Assembly: GCF_963675165.1 (NCBI RefSeq)
Contig: NC_087377.1
Coordinates: 14,194,198-14,258,197 of the forward strand
From: Halichondria panicea
Taxonomy: Eukaryota > Porifera > Demospongiae > Suberitida > Halichondriidae
Direction: 5' to 3'
DNA length: 64,000 nt
The stretch's first letter is position 1; the number at the start of each line of letters is the position of its first letter. Under the pieces are notes generated by a model, which saw only the letters and a program-made list of their open reading frames with translations, had not been told where the DNA came from and made no database searches. Below are positions 1 through 11,568 of this stretch, piece by piece. A program made the translations under genes and the position numbers.

Positions 1-199
1 TAAAGCCACAGGAGACAAGTATTTGTTAAAAATAATACGGAAAGAAACTAGTAAACAAACTAGTTTACGGTATAATTTTACAAAGGTTTACTAACGTGAA
101 CGAATTCCCCAGATTCTGGGGAACTCAGTTTGCGCATGTGCACTATCACCCATGCAATAGAGACCAGGCCGTATTTTAATCGGCCTGGTCTCGAGGCTA
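1..199. mobile_element. Right end of a TAGCCTCGA-family (9-bp TSD) element
   Basis: Positions 160-199 carry the subterminal palindrome CCAGGCCG...CGGCCTGG followed by the terminal CTCGAGGCTA, which is the right tip of a repeat family found many times in this window. The 100 bp inside the tip also matches 15224-15320 and 16895-16988 (inverted relative to the former). The matching left tip is not visible and probably lies outside the window. By analogy with complete copies the target duplication would be the 9 bp after 199. Confidence 0.6.
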
Positions 200-399
200 G
201 ACATAATTATACCTGAGAAACTGCATCTATATATATATAGATTCCTATATATAGGTGATTGTTGTATTTATGTTGTGATTATTAGCTTATTATAGTGATA
301 ACACTGAGTACGCAAGTAGCAAAAGGGGTCTTCCCTGGGAAAATCCCGCATGAATCACATTCAACATCCATATAAAGTGATAAACCTTGGACTAAAGAC

Positions 400-510
400 C
401 AGAGGAGGTACGACATCCGCGTGTCAAAGGAAACGTTTTAGACACACATTCCTTAGGTCAAAGTTCGGAATGTGTTTGTTTAAGACACGCGGATGTCGTA
501 CCTCCTCTGG
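400..510. mobile_element. 110-bp hairpin MITE with 8-bp target duplication
   Basis: The two halves are nearly perfect inverted repeats starting CAGAGGAGGTACGACATCC. Direct 8-bp repeats CTAAAGAC flank it at 392-399 and 511-518. An 8-bp duplication with such termini fits hAT-type MITEs (inference). A longer relative with the same tips lies at 33341-33712. Confidence 0.75.
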
Positions 511-825
511 CTAAAGACTATTAGTGGTCATAGCACACTATTAAGTGGAAAGTGCATGGGTGGGTTCAGGTGCAGTGGTGCACTTATAACAATTAGCTAA
601 ATCTATACTGTATTTAATTAGCAGTGGAAAGTGAAAGTGAAAGTGAAAGTTATTTTCTAGTATCATGATACCAGCCAGTGTGGAAGGGAGAGAACCATCT
701 TGTAACTCTGGGCTAACAGTTTACAAACAAGTGTTACTGACGTATATTCAGTCCTAGATGTAGAATGGATTGTGTGTGGGAGTTGGATACTCCTCTTAAT
801 GTACTCCTGCTTTCAAGAATACAAC
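511..825. other. Non-coding stretch
   Basis: No gene is supported. It contains a short GTGAAA direct repeat near 630 and ordinary AT-rich sequence. Confidence 0.5.
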
Positions 826-1704
826 TAGCCTCGAGACCAGGCCGATTAAATACGGCCTGGCCTCTATTGTGTTGTCAAGAAGGCTTACAAGAGGCTCTCT
901 ACGATGGTCCTATGGTTGCAGTTGGAAGCACAGTCAAAGACTTACCATAGTCTGTCAAAAACCCAAATCAAAACATCACGACAATCCAACCATCATAGAC
1001 TAGAGGTAGATGAGAGCCTCTTCTGGCTTTGTGTGCAAGCATTCTCAACACAACACCATATAGAGAAGGCCACATGCAGCTAGCTAGCTAGCTAGGCTAT
1101 AAAAAGCTTCATATAATATGCACTTGTCAAAGTAATGCCTCACCTCCCCCCTACCGGGGATAAGTGGGGATTAGTTGGGGATTAGTTGGTGATCTGCCTA
1201 GGGGAATTAGACAGATCACCTGATGCATACATTGGGTCAAAGGTCAATTAAAGATCACATGATGTCCTTCCAACACATGCTGAGTACAGTGAGAGCAAAA
1301 TTTACTGTTCCTTAATCCCTGAGCAATCTCTGCCTTCTTGACTTCACTAGCTATAGGAGTATAGCTGTCAATATTTATATAGTAATTCTGATACTTCAAA
1401 TAATCTGTTTATCATTCTCGCTAGAAACCACAAAGAAATACCTATAGTGTGATACAGGTCTAATCCCCACATCACCCCCATGTTGTACTTGGGGCTACCA
1501 GGGGATTAGACCAAATAACATGCCCAAAGGTAGGGGTATTAGATCAGGTGATTGGTCTAATCCCCACCTATCCCCGGTAGGGGGGGGGTGGGGCATTAGA
1601 TTGACAAGTGCAATAGTACATAGTACATGGGCGTGGACGGCCACGCCTATGATTAATTACACAGATACCAGGCCGTATTTTAATCGACCTAGGATTCGAG
1701 GCTA
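826..1704. mobile_element. TAGCCTCGA-family non-autonomous element, complete, 9-bp TSD
   Basis: The left tip TAGCCTCGAGACCAGGCCG and the right tip ending TTCGAGGCTA are inverted repeats with subterminal palindromes. The element is flanked by the direct 9-bp repeat GAATACAAC (817-825 and 1705-1713), which proves insertion. A 9-bp duplication suggests a Mutator-like origin (inference). It contains another inverted-repeat element at 1121-1610, and sequence at 870-1060 related to 15376-15610. No transposase is present. Confidence 0.8.
1121..1610. mobile_element. Nested inverted-repeat element starting CACTTGTCAA
   Basis: Termini CACTTGTCAA... at 1121 and ...TTGACAAGTG at 1610 continue inward as a roughly 50-bp inverted repeat that includes CCTACCGGGGATAAGTGGGG and its complement. 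It lies inside the 826-1704 element and has no coding content. Confidence 0.65.
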
Positions 1705-1713
1705 GAATACAAC

Positions 1714-2970
1714 CAACTCCTAAAACTCCACAAATGTAAGACAGGAAGTGCTACAAGTTGCCTCATGAATAAATTTGTTTCTGATAAATAAAGGTTTTTT
1801 GAAGAAGACAGTTTATGATAAGCACTTTAAATTATGAATTTAGGTCAAACTAGCATAAAGTTGTGTAAAATGATTGCTAAAAGTTTGAATTTTTGAGCAA
1901 GCTGTTCACCATCGACGTAGCAAGCTAAACATTGGTTGAACAATTAACTAAATAACCACATAAATGCCATACAGGGTTTTTGCAAAGCAGTCACACAAAC
2001 TTTAACATTAATACAAAACTTGGCAATAGCATAGAATAGGCCCTGATAAATTATGCTCGGAATAATTTTAGCATAATGGGTGTCTAAAGAATAAATTGGG
2101 CATCAATGTTCATTTTTGGTAAAGATCATTACATTAAGTTTTGCATAACTATGTTCTCCAAAATAGCTGTAAGGTGAATATTATGCATCAGTCAGCAAGA
2201 TAACACTTGGAACCATGTGATATGATTATTAATTATGTTGTGTCAGTTGTGTGCTGTGTTTATGTCTACGTCTTATAATTATTATTTCACATTTTTTGGG
2301 AATAATCAGAGAATAATCGGATTTTTTATGAGAATAAAATAGGATAATGGATAAAAAAAATAATTTATCAGGGCCTAGCATAGAATACATCAGGAAAATG
2401 ACTTCAAGCCTTCTATAGCTTGCTGCAAAGCATGTACGTCCATCAGATACACTAGTTAATACTTCAGACAGTCACTGGTTCCATTCACATCTGCATGGAG
2501 ATATATGCAGCCATGAGTTCCACTAACCACAGAGATTATTCAGAATTAGCTAACTTTGACTTTTTGCGCAAGCTGTTCACACTATCTCAATCTAGTCCAA
2601 ACTTGCTGAGTCAATATATTGAACTAATTTATATCCTAGTAACAAGTTCTAATGGTCTGTGTTATGAGCTTTGGAAATCTATCCTTATGAAACCATTAAA
2701 ATACTTGTGGTATGTAATTCCTGTCTTGTCTTGCAAATGCTGAAAACCTAGGGGTCTTAGGGCAGACTGACTGTTCTATTTCAGAGGAGGTTGGTCACGA
2801 AGCCAAAAAGTTAATAATGACGTCATCTTTATGAAATACTTGAACCTTGAACCTACTTGTACCAAGCTCTTTTCTAGCCAGTATAAGGCCAGTGAATATA
2901 TCTGGCCACCTTTTCCGAACAAGAGTATAAAATTATACTTAGATGATGACATAGCTGAGCTATAATTATA
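1714..2970. other. Gene-free stretch with a dispersed repeat
   Basis: No supported gene. Positions about 2080-2180 resemble 58260-58390 in gene R3 (shared words such as ATCAATGTYCATTTTTGGTAAA), so this is a dispersed repeat. The remainder is AT-rich. An 82-codon open frame at 2495-2743 has no recognisable features. Confidence 0.5.
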
Positions 2971-3174
2971 CCGTATAGTGGGTAATTTTCAGGGGACAAA
3001 ATATTCGTAGTTCAGCAATATTGAGATATTTCGTGGGTAATATTTTCGTGGTAGCTGCTTGCACTGCAGGTAAAGGTAGACAAGGTTGCGTCAGGTAAAA
3101 TATTCGTGGTTAGACCTCCATCCAACCACGAAAACCACGAATATTTTACCCCACTAAAATTACCCACTATATGG
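2971..3174. mobile_element. 200-bp MITE (TATAGTGGGTAATTTT termini)
   Basis: The left end, TATAGTGGGTAATTTT, and the right end, AAAATTACCCACTATA, are inverted repeats. The internal ATATTCGTGGTT / AACCACGAATATT segments also pair. There is no coding capacity. Confidence 0.7.
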
Positions 3175-6136
3175 TATTTGCTCTACAGTACGGTCTAAAA
3201 GTCAAAGGTCAGTTTGACGTGACAGAGCAGCGACCTTTGTGTGAGGTCACCTCGAGAGTGCAAAATTTTTCTCGAGGGGCGCAATTTGCAGCAGCACCAA
3301 TACGAATTGGGGATGGCGTGGCCATGCAGACTAAATATGCCCAGAGTAACCAGACAGTTCTCTCTCTCCCACATGCACTACTAATGAGAACCCACTATCA
3401 CAAGACTCAGATTAGCAGAGCTTAGCATGCAACTTTCAAACTGTCACTGACTTATATCTTTGCATGCAGGGACGGTCCATAAAATATCTGGAAACTGACA
3501 GCACAGCTATAGTTTAGTTGTTCCTGTGTGCTATGTAAATTAATGTTCACATGCATGCAGAAACATTCACTAATACCGGCATTTCACGCGGCTCGCTATA
3601 CATGTAAGATGTGTAAGTATATATATAAGGCGTTTCTCTCTCGACTATAGAAAATCATTCTTTTTGCAGACATCTTCAGGACTTTCTGCACACACTTTCC
3701 AAATGACTATACAGCCTGGATTAAGGGTTTTTTGCTCAGATTTGCGAATACTTTCATGAGGCAGATGACCTTCAATTTACACAATTTAGATCTCCTGAAT
3801 GTAGTATACGTAAGCTGCATGGCTGTCATTTTATCACGCGACTTACTCGCAAACTATCAGGCTCATTCCTATCCTGTCTTCTCTTTATCACTTCTTGAAT
3901 TTCCACTTAATCAATATACTCCTATGAAAAAAACATGTTTAAATAATACATGCAATATGTGAGGATTGCCCGTGGGAACTACCAAAAAGCGTCGAGGGAG
4001 AGAGAGAGAGAGAGAGATATAATTATATATTATTATATATAATATATATAGGGGTTGCATGGTAGATTATGCTACCTATTATAATATGCTATTTTTTATG
4101 CTCAAGTTAACAGCTATAATTAGCCTTTATACTATTTTATACCTGAGGCGCGTTTTATTATTATTATTCCTCTAAAGCACAACATATAAATATAGATCCC
4201 ATTTCGTCGCACAAGTAATATCAAAACTATACAGAATTCCAAGGAGATAATCAACCACCAGTATACTTTGATCACGCCTACAAATGTTTTTACTATGATT
4301 CGTACTGACTTGTATTTCTAAAACCTGCCTATTATTCTCATAAAGGTGCTATTATGCATGCCGTACCATGACTGATGACTGTTATTTTCTCAGAATACAA
4401 GGTTAACCGAGGTATCTCCCATGCAGCCCTGCCTATTATCATTTACATAAAGACCTCGCCATCTTATATGCATGCGCATGTGCTCTCAGCTTACTACCTC
4501 GTACTGAGATATCTGCCTGTGCTATCCTGAGTAAAATCCAACCCTCCCTTGGTTTCTATAAATTTCTTTGTCGATCGTTACGGCAAGACTGTGACGAGGC
4601 TATGACTGGTGGCTATAGGCCACATCTTTATTCCCAAGTATACTTAATTAAGGGAGATATTAGAAATGCCTAATTATTCTTTATAATAGACTGCATTAAA
4701 GTCATCAGTTATATATGGTCCGGCTCGTGGAGCGTTGCGGTATTAAATGGGTATATGTTTAGAGTTGTACTTTATGCGTCATGTTCTTGTATAATTATGT
4801 GTATATATATAGTTAGGGCAAAGTGCAAGGCATGCACTTAGCATATGTTTCTCGGAGTAATGAATTATGCATGGCTTAACATACCGGCCTAAGTACACAC
4901 GCTGTTTACTAGTTGTCTGCGCATGCGTCAAATTTTCATTGTATGTGTGGTCAGCAAAGATATTTAATCAATAATTGACATTAAAAGTGAGTACAAAAGA
5001 TGCACATAGGGAGCTGCTTCACAAAGGGAGTTGCCGGTTGTGCTGCAGCATGATTATAGTGACCCAGGGAAACTTGAGGATGATTGAATGGCTCAAATTA
5101 CTTTTCAAGAAGGTTTAGTAGGCTGCTAGACCCCTCTGATTCTAGGCCCTTATTCGTCTCAGATAAATCTTGTTTGAGTAACATAGATTCTCTTGATGCC
5201 TCTGAGCTAACAGAAACAACGCTCGAACAGTCAGGTATATACACTCCAGTCCTGTGAGTAAGAAAAGATTAAAAGACAAAAAGATAGGTTTAAACTCTTA
5301 CCTCACACTGTCCAGTCTTGTCCGTTAGTATAGCCAGGAGCCCATAAATAATAAGGAGCGGCTGACTACGGGATCACATTTCGTAAGTGGTTATGACCGC
5401 ATTTCCAGAGTCACTTAAGTGGTTGAATCCCTACACGTGTTATACGCAACACAGGGCTGCGGTTTGCAAGCACTTATAGTCGATTCCATACAAGGAAGTG
5501 CGGTTTCACCGACAATTACGAAACGTGATCCCCGAGTATACGTTGAAGTTAGCCGCTCATTCTCTTTTTTATGGGCTCCTGGTATAGCCAAGAGGAGAAC
5601 TGTTGGGATAGCTAGATATTTAATAGCCATTGCTCCTGCATGTGCAGAAAAGTAGACATTCTATAATAATTATGTGTACAATGTACATTACATTTCTCGT
5701 ATTAAACAGGTTATAGTATCATTTTCGATCCCTCTGTTCAAGCTGATAATGGCAGCACCATGCAAGTCCTATAGCTCACACTCTTCACTTGATCCACCCT
5801 TAGATATATCAATGGTGGATTAGATCTTGCTAAACAAAAATGACTTGATATGATAGAACCGCACAAAAATATCTGACCTTGACAAAGCTAGCTATAGCCT
5901 CTTCACTTGTTCTTCTGTCTTCAGAATAACGTTTTCAAAGCTTCAGGGAAGATAAAAGCTTCAGCTAAGAGCCATTCCAATCGATTCCAATAATGATAAA
6001 CGGGATACTGACTATATATAGACTTCTATTACACGATACTATACTATCGTGCATGTATACTGGATATAGTACACAAATATAAATGTCACAAAAGTGAATG
6101 AGAATATCCATTAGTTAGAATCTGACTAACGACTGA
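3175..6136. other. Long gene-free stretch
   Basis: About 3 kb without a supportable gene. A GA microsatellite followed by AT-rich simple sequence occupies about 3996-4050. Open frames at 3171-3425, 3732-3962 and 5415-5655 (both strands) are short, show no motifs and are treated as chance. Confidence 0.5.
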
Positions 6137-6209
6137 CGCATGCGCAGACAACCAGGCCTAGTTCACCTAACCGTTATAAAAGCGAAAACTCGGCCTGGGA
6201 TCGAGGCTA
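6137..6209. mobile_element. Right-end fragment of the TAGCCTCGA family
   Basis: CCAGGCC ... GGCCTGGGATCGAGGCTA ends at 6209 and matches the right tip of complete copies. No left tip was found. It lies about 75 bp upstream of the start codon of receptor gene R1, so it could contribute to that promoter (inference). Confidence 0.55.
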
Positions 6210-6285
6210 TTTTCGGTGTGAGCTTTTTCTAGATAGTATATATAATTATATAGATAGATCAATTAGTATACATAATTGTTGACTA

Positions 6286-8648
6286 ATGTGCCATTTACAG
6301 ACTGCTGTGCACGTCCAGAGTGTATTACACCTGCTGATCCTATGCCTTCTTATAGTTGAAGGTCAGTTATAATCATTATACAATTGACTTACATATAGGA
6401 GGGAGTGTACGTAAAGCTTGGAATTCATTACCTCGCTGTTTTTACCTCATTCTTATCTCTCAGCTGCTATGCATGTTGCATGCTAGCCTCCCCTGAATAA
6501 AATGCCTGCTACTGACTGCTTGCGCATGCGCAAAATTATTGCCTGTAAAATGTCCTGTAATACAGAATTTATCACAGAAATATCCTGACAATTGAAAGTC
6601 ATACACAGAGCTATTTTAGCTAGCTATATATAGCTAGAGAGAGCTGTATAGGTTTGTTGTACAGCTATTTTCTCTGATAGACTTTTCCCAAAGTTAGTGT
6701 CTGATGGGGGTGGCCTGTTGAATAGAGTTGTCAGCTTTCACCGGCTTCGTTCACAAACTGTTGCTGGCTGTGAGTCTTTTCTTAGCATAGTAGGCTAAGG
6801 GTATATATATAGCTGTCAGACTACCATCGGATGGGCTAGAAACCCTTCAATCGAACTTTCTATCTACTTCCTTCAATCTACTTCCTGCATGACGTCATTG
6901 TTTTACTGACCATAAACGTTGTTATCCGGATCCGCCAGATGGTTAGCGCATGCACAAGCAATCGATACCAGGCTATAGTTGTATGCATGTACATTGTTAT
7001 ACTCATCATGATAATTATGTGTATATATACATGTATAGGTATAACACCTTTTGTGTCTCTCACAGTTGATGGAGGAGGGAGTCTGGTTGGTGAACAATGT
7101 CCAGGAAAAGTCAAACTCTTCTGTAAGGGTGTAGATCTCTCTATTTTAAGATGGAGATATAATGGTGGAAATGAAATCTACTCATCAACCACTGACTTGC
7201 CAATGATCTCAATTCTGTCTAGTCCTGCTTTTGTGTCCGTAGAGTTAATTAATGTCACACAAACTCCAAATGATCCAAGATTCGGACAGTTTACTTCAGT
7301 TCTAATCGTGGATATTGCTCAACTTCAAGCTCAAAATATAGCAAGTATCAATTGTGGGGACCCTTTAACAATTGATTCCAAACCAGTTAACGTGATTACT
7401 CTCCAACCGTCTGTTCCCACTAGTCCCACGATAACTGCTGTGACTGCTACCTATAAGTTTGGCCTTTTGATGACCCTTGAAGTATCATGGATGGAGTTGG
7501 TTAGTACATTATCACATAATTATATGCAATGACAGTCTTTTACAGGAAGAAGTTTGCCTGGAATTCAAGGCCTCGTTTGTATACATGCTGAATCTAACTA
7601 GTCAACTATTACCACCCACTGTCATTGTGGTTGACCGAATTAGTTGCAGAGGCGGAATGTGCGTTGGACTATTTTCAAATATTTCAGAGAATGTAGAGGA
7701 GTACATTCTGTCACTGAGTGCTGGAAATGACATGGGATTAAGCGAAGACTCTACATATCAAAACACAATACGTAAGTTACTTTAATTTATAGATGTGATT
7801 ATTTTCATGTTTATGTAACTGCATAGAGCAACAAAGTGATCAATACTTCACTCCTGAAATCTTGAATTCTACAAGCTGCGAAATATTTGTTCGATGTGTG
7901 TCAACAGATACAAGTCTAAACAATGCTACATGTTCTGTGTTATATGGTATGAATGCCAGCACTGTCACTTTTCTACTTAACACAAACACAAAATTACGTG
8001 TTTTAAATGAACTTCAGTCAGCTGTAGTGTCACACTTATTCGTTTTCTCGTTGATGGTTGATCACATTTTAAGAATAAATGTCATCAAAGAGACGAGTAT
8101 TTCAGGTAACATGCATGCATAATAACTTTGTGCATGCATGATGATTGACATTCGTAACATGTACATACAGGTACCTGTGAGAGAAAAACGAATGACGCTG
8201 ATATCGATACAATATTTGTCGTCCTTTTCACATCAATTATTGTTGTGGTGTTGATGACGGTGTCAATTATTATAATGTGCCTTTTTGTTGTTGGAATTAA
8301 GGTAAAAACGCATATACTTTTGAGTGTGTCTGTTAAGAGAGCCGGCCATAATAACAAGAGTCTTGTTATTATGACTCTTGTTATTATGGCCGGCTCTCTG
8401 TCACCCATGCATGCACTTAATTGCACTTCATTGACAAGCCATTTTGTTTTGCACGAATTGCTATAATGATTAAAACTCACTCTGAATTACAGCCACCCCG
8501 TTACTCTGTATAAAATTAATTACAATTAATGCATGGTCAGTTCTATTACTTAGCCCTTAACACGATTGCTTACCCTTTTCTATAGCACTGTAACAAAAGT
8601 CAGAAGCCTAAAGAAGAGTATCCAGTGTCAAAAAATAATGACAATTAA
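6286..8648 (+). CDS. R1: Ig/FN3-like single-pass receptor, short tail
   Basis: Six exons by splice site and phase: 6286-6361, 7039-7499, 7546-7771, 7827-8105, 8171-8301, 8586-8648. Their 1236 nt keep frame throughout and give 411 residues. Residues 1-25 form a signal peptide (hydrophobic LLILCLLIV). Exon 2 is Ig-like: Cys46 and Cys54, the LRW motif at 62-64, and a later Cys in SINCGD. Exon 3 ends like an FN3 G strand (LSLSAGNDMGLS). Exon 4 is a second Cys-containing beta-type domain. Exon 5 has one strong membrane helix. Exon 6 encodes a 20-residue tail with EEYPVS and a stop. Several NxS/NxT sites are present. The ectodomain is clearly paralogous to R2. Ligand and function are unknown. Unlike R2-R4 it has a single span and no kinase or tyrosine array. 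The start was chosen because it opens the signal peptide in the phase the next exon needs. Confidence 0.85.
8336..8399. repeat. Perfect 27-bp-arm hairpin in an R1 intron
   Basis: Arms 8336-8362 and 8373-8399 are exact inverted repeats (AGAGAGCCGGCCATAATAAC...) around a 10-nt loop. It lies in the last intron of R1 and could be a tiny MITE. Confidence 0.85.
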
Positions 8649-8663
8649 GGTATCATGATAACC

Positions 8664-8669
8664 AATAAA
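8664..8669 (+). other. Putative polyadenylation signal of R1
   Basis: AATAAA occurs 16 nt after the R1 stop codon. The short spacing would give a very small 3' UTR. Confidence 0.4.
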
Positions 8670-8718
8670 TAACTATGTGATTCATGCTCAAATGTGTTTT
8701 ATAGTTAAAGTTATAGTT

Positions 8719-8826
8719 ATACTATGGTTGCTAGGGATTTATGGTAGTAAACCCACCAAGCACGAGTGCGGAGCCCGAGGGCGAGGTGTGGTTTACGTTG
8801 CCATAAATCCCTAGCAACCATAGTAT
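8719..8826. mobile_element. 108-bp MITE
   Basis: The arms ATACTATGGTTGCTAGGGAT and its complement close a hairpin with a GC-richer centre (GAGTGCGGAGCCCGAGGGCG). No genes. Confidence 0.75.
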
Positions 8827-9003
8827 GAGTGTTACATATCCTATGTGATTGGCTAGCTATAATTGCGCATTTACTCCTCTACCATTGTAACTCACGTTCA
8901 AACTATCAGAAAGCAAAAAGAAAGCATTGAGAAGAAGCTTGCTCTGTCAATAGCTAGCTAGCTACAGGTACTATTGCTTACCGTTCGACACCAGAGTTCT
9001 TGC

Positions 9004-9356
9004 TAGTCGAGCGCCGCCGCCCTCCTTGAAGGAGGTCGGGAATCAAGCCTATCCACAGTTTTGTTCTGGCCTGTTACGCAATAGTATCATGAATATCATT
9101 CATTCTATGTGGGTGCTAACCAATAGCGATGAATATCATTTATTAAAGTGGGTGTTGGCCACGCTTCTCAGTCAATCCAACGTGTGCAAAATTCACACGT
9201 GGTACAGTTGAGTGGGTGTGATCAATCCCCTTGAGATACTGCAATCTGATTGGAGCTGGTGGAATTGTTGGATTTCCAACAACAGAACAAAACTGTGGAT
9301 AGGCTTGATTCCCGACCTCCTTCCGGGCAACGGTAGAGGGTGGCGGCGCCCGACTA
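9004..9356. mobile_element. 353-bp element with ~65-bp terminal inverted repeats
   Basis: The left end TAGTCGAGCGCCGCCGCCCT and the right end GGCGGCGCCCGACTA are inverted. The similarity continues through the GGAGGTCGGGAATCAAGCC and CTATCCACAGTTTTGTTCTG segments. The central part is unrelated AT-rich sequence. Confidence 0.75.
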
Positions 9357-9953
9357 AGTTCTTGCCACGCTGTCAGCTAACACTCTGAGCCCCGCCCTGA
9401 CTCCTCCTCCATGACTAAAGCCTCACAAACTGCTAAAGCCACCCATACCCACAGAGCTAGAGCCAGACAGTGCGCAGTGCAGTGCATACAGTGCCAAGGC
9501 GCAGGCAGAGTGGTGCCAAGGCTCTCAGGCTCCACTAGCACTTGGACTGCACTAGCTCTCTAGTTTGAGAATCTCTTATCAAGTGCCTCACTATCATCCA
9601 AACATGTCTGGGGAAATATCAGAGGGAATTATCCTAGTTATCCCCTGGCATGACCATATCCTAGCAACCGCATGAAAACAGGATATAATAATATTATAAC
9701 AAAACCCCACAAGCACCTGAGTGCTTACTGCTATATAGCTTTCTCCCCTGCATGATGATAATTTTTCATCAGTAAAATACCGAGAGGTAAAAATTAAAGT
9801 GCAAGTGAAGGCTGTTGCTCTGGCAGTACATTTTCTTTGCGTTTGTAGCTCCCAAATAGCTAGTACTTTTATGCAAGGGCTAACTCATACAAAACTTTAT
9901 GTCGGTGAACTGATTCTACAACAATTCTGAACGCAACAGCCTTCACTGTATTC
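9357..9953. other. Non-coding stretch before the gap
   Basis: No gene supported. Positions 9866-9950 (GCTAACTCATACAAAACTTTATG...) resemble 26610-26690, so this is a dispersed repeat. Confidence 0.45.
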
Positions 9954-10153
9954 NNNNNNNNNNNNNNNNNNNNNNNNNNNNNNNNNNNNNNNNNNNNNNN
10001 NNNNNNNNNNNNNNNNNNNNNNNNNNNNNNNNNNNNNNNNNNNNNNNNNNNNNNNNNNNNNNNNNNNNNNNNNNNNNNNNNNNNNNNNNNNNNNNNNNNN
10101 NNNNNNNNNNNNNNNNNNNNNNNNNNNNNNNNNNNNNNNNNNNNNNNNNNNNN
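9954..10153. other. Assembly gap (200 N)
   Basis: Exactly 200 unspecified bases, probably a gap of nominal or estimated size. Repeats abut it on the right, so the true content may be a collapsed tandem array. Confidence 0.98.
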
Positions 10154-10156
10154 CAT

Positions 10157-10328
10157 ACAGGGTTTTGCAAAATCCTTGCAACAGGGCTAAACAGACACTG
10201 CAAAGACTTCCATATATGGAAGTCAACTGCTGACTATAATATTTTGGGTACAGGGTTTTGCAGAGTTCTTGTAACAGGGCTAAGCAGACACAGCAATGAC
10301 TTCCATATATGGAAGTCAACTGCTGACT
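10157..10328. repeat. Two tandem ~80-95-bp units, inverted copy at 10925-11012
   Basis: Units starting ACAGGGTTTTGCA at 10157 and 10250 both end in CTTCCATATATGGAAGTC, a palindrome, then AACTGCTGAC. A third copy in reverse orientation lies at 10925-11012. The array abuts the assembly gap. Confidence 0.8.
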
Positions 10329-10384
10329 TTTACTATTAATTTTATTATTACTTTTATTATTGTACATGTGCAGGTATCTGTATT

Positions 10385-10656
10385 TTGAATTGAAAGATGT
10401 CCTGGAGCCTTAAGAGAGCATCAGCTTATTCACAAGATTTAATTAAGGTGGTGGGTGGTGCACCATGGAAATGCTTATCAGGGTGTCATTGAAAAGAGCA
10501 ACAGTTCTGCACACAGTTGAAGCAAATTGTCTTGTCACCAACTTTACGACATTTCCACCTGGTACACCGTCCATGCACCACCTTAAATCTTGTCAGGATG
10601 TCCTCCTGATCTTGTGATGCTCTCTTTTAGGCTCACAGGACAACTTTCAATTCAAG
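10385..10656. repeat. Inverted repeat around a ~50-bp centre
   Basis: The left arm TTGAATTGAAAGATGTCCTG continues through AGAGAGCATCA and AAGGTGGTG. The right arm is its complement, ending near 10656. This is a MITE-like hairpin with no gene. Confidence 0.7.
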
Positions 10657-11129
10657 CCATTCAAATAATTATACACATACCAGAGTGTCATACAATTGCA
10701 ATTAGAGAGGGGACTTTCAAACATTACCATTTGAAACATCACCAGAACATAAAAAAAGGTCAACAGTTATTTCGATACCCTACCGCTATGGACACTCAAA
10801 TACAACTGAGTATCTAAATGCACATTTTAGGGGGGGGGGGGGATTGGAGCCAGAGGAGGGATATAATCATATCCCTCCTCTGTATGAGCAGTATGACACC
10901 CTGCATAGTACACACAATATTTTAAGTTAGCAGTTGACTTGACTTCCATATATGGAAGTCATTGCTGTGTCTGTTTAGCCCTGTTGCAGGAATTCTGCAA
11001 AACCCTGTAGCAAAACAATCACATAATAATCAGAATAGCAATGCAAAGTCCAAGTCATAATTATATAGAGTAACCACAATAGTTACTGTGAGTATGAAGA
11101 GTCACCCTTGCACAGCCTCTTCAAAATTG

Positions 11130-11568
11130 GAGGAGCCTCGGCTTTTGATCTGGTATAATATCGTTTTCGGGGAATCCGTTGCTTATAGCACTCTCCGGTG
11201 GCGGCTCATGAGGATGAGTGGAGTTGGGTTCTCTGGCTCGGGAGTGGAGTTTGGGTTCTTCTCTGGCTCAAGAGTGGAGTTTAGGTTCTTCTCTGGCTCG
11301 GGAGTGGAGTTTGGGTTCTTCTCTGGCTCAAGAGTGGAGTTCGAGTTATCTGACTCGGGAGTGGAGTTTGGATTCTCTGGCTCGGGGAGTGGAGTTCAGG
11401 CTCTCTGGCTCGAGAATGGAGTTCAGGTTCTCTGGCTCGAGAGTGGAGTCGGTAGTGTTCTTTGGCGGTTCGAGAGTGTTCTCTGGCGACTGAGTGACGT
11501 GTGTAGAACTGCGAGTTGATAGACCCATACCATAAACGATATTATACGAGATCAAAAGCCGAGGCTCT
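11130..11568. repeat. Inverted repeat enclosing a 30-bp minisatellite
   Basis: The outer arms 11130-11172 (CTCGGCTTTTGATCTGGTAT...) and 11523-11568 (complement) enclose about eight imperfect units based on CTCTGGCTCGGGAGTGGAGT at 11220-11470. Open frames across the minisatellite follow from its unit length and are not evidence of a gene. Confidence 0.75.

Noticed and set aside
2495..2743. 82-codon + frame
   Set aside because: No motif, splice context or paralogue; expected by chance in AT-rich DNA of this length.
5415..5655. Overlapping frames on both strands (71 and 78 codons)
   Set aside because: Mirror-image open frames without motifs are shadows of base composition.
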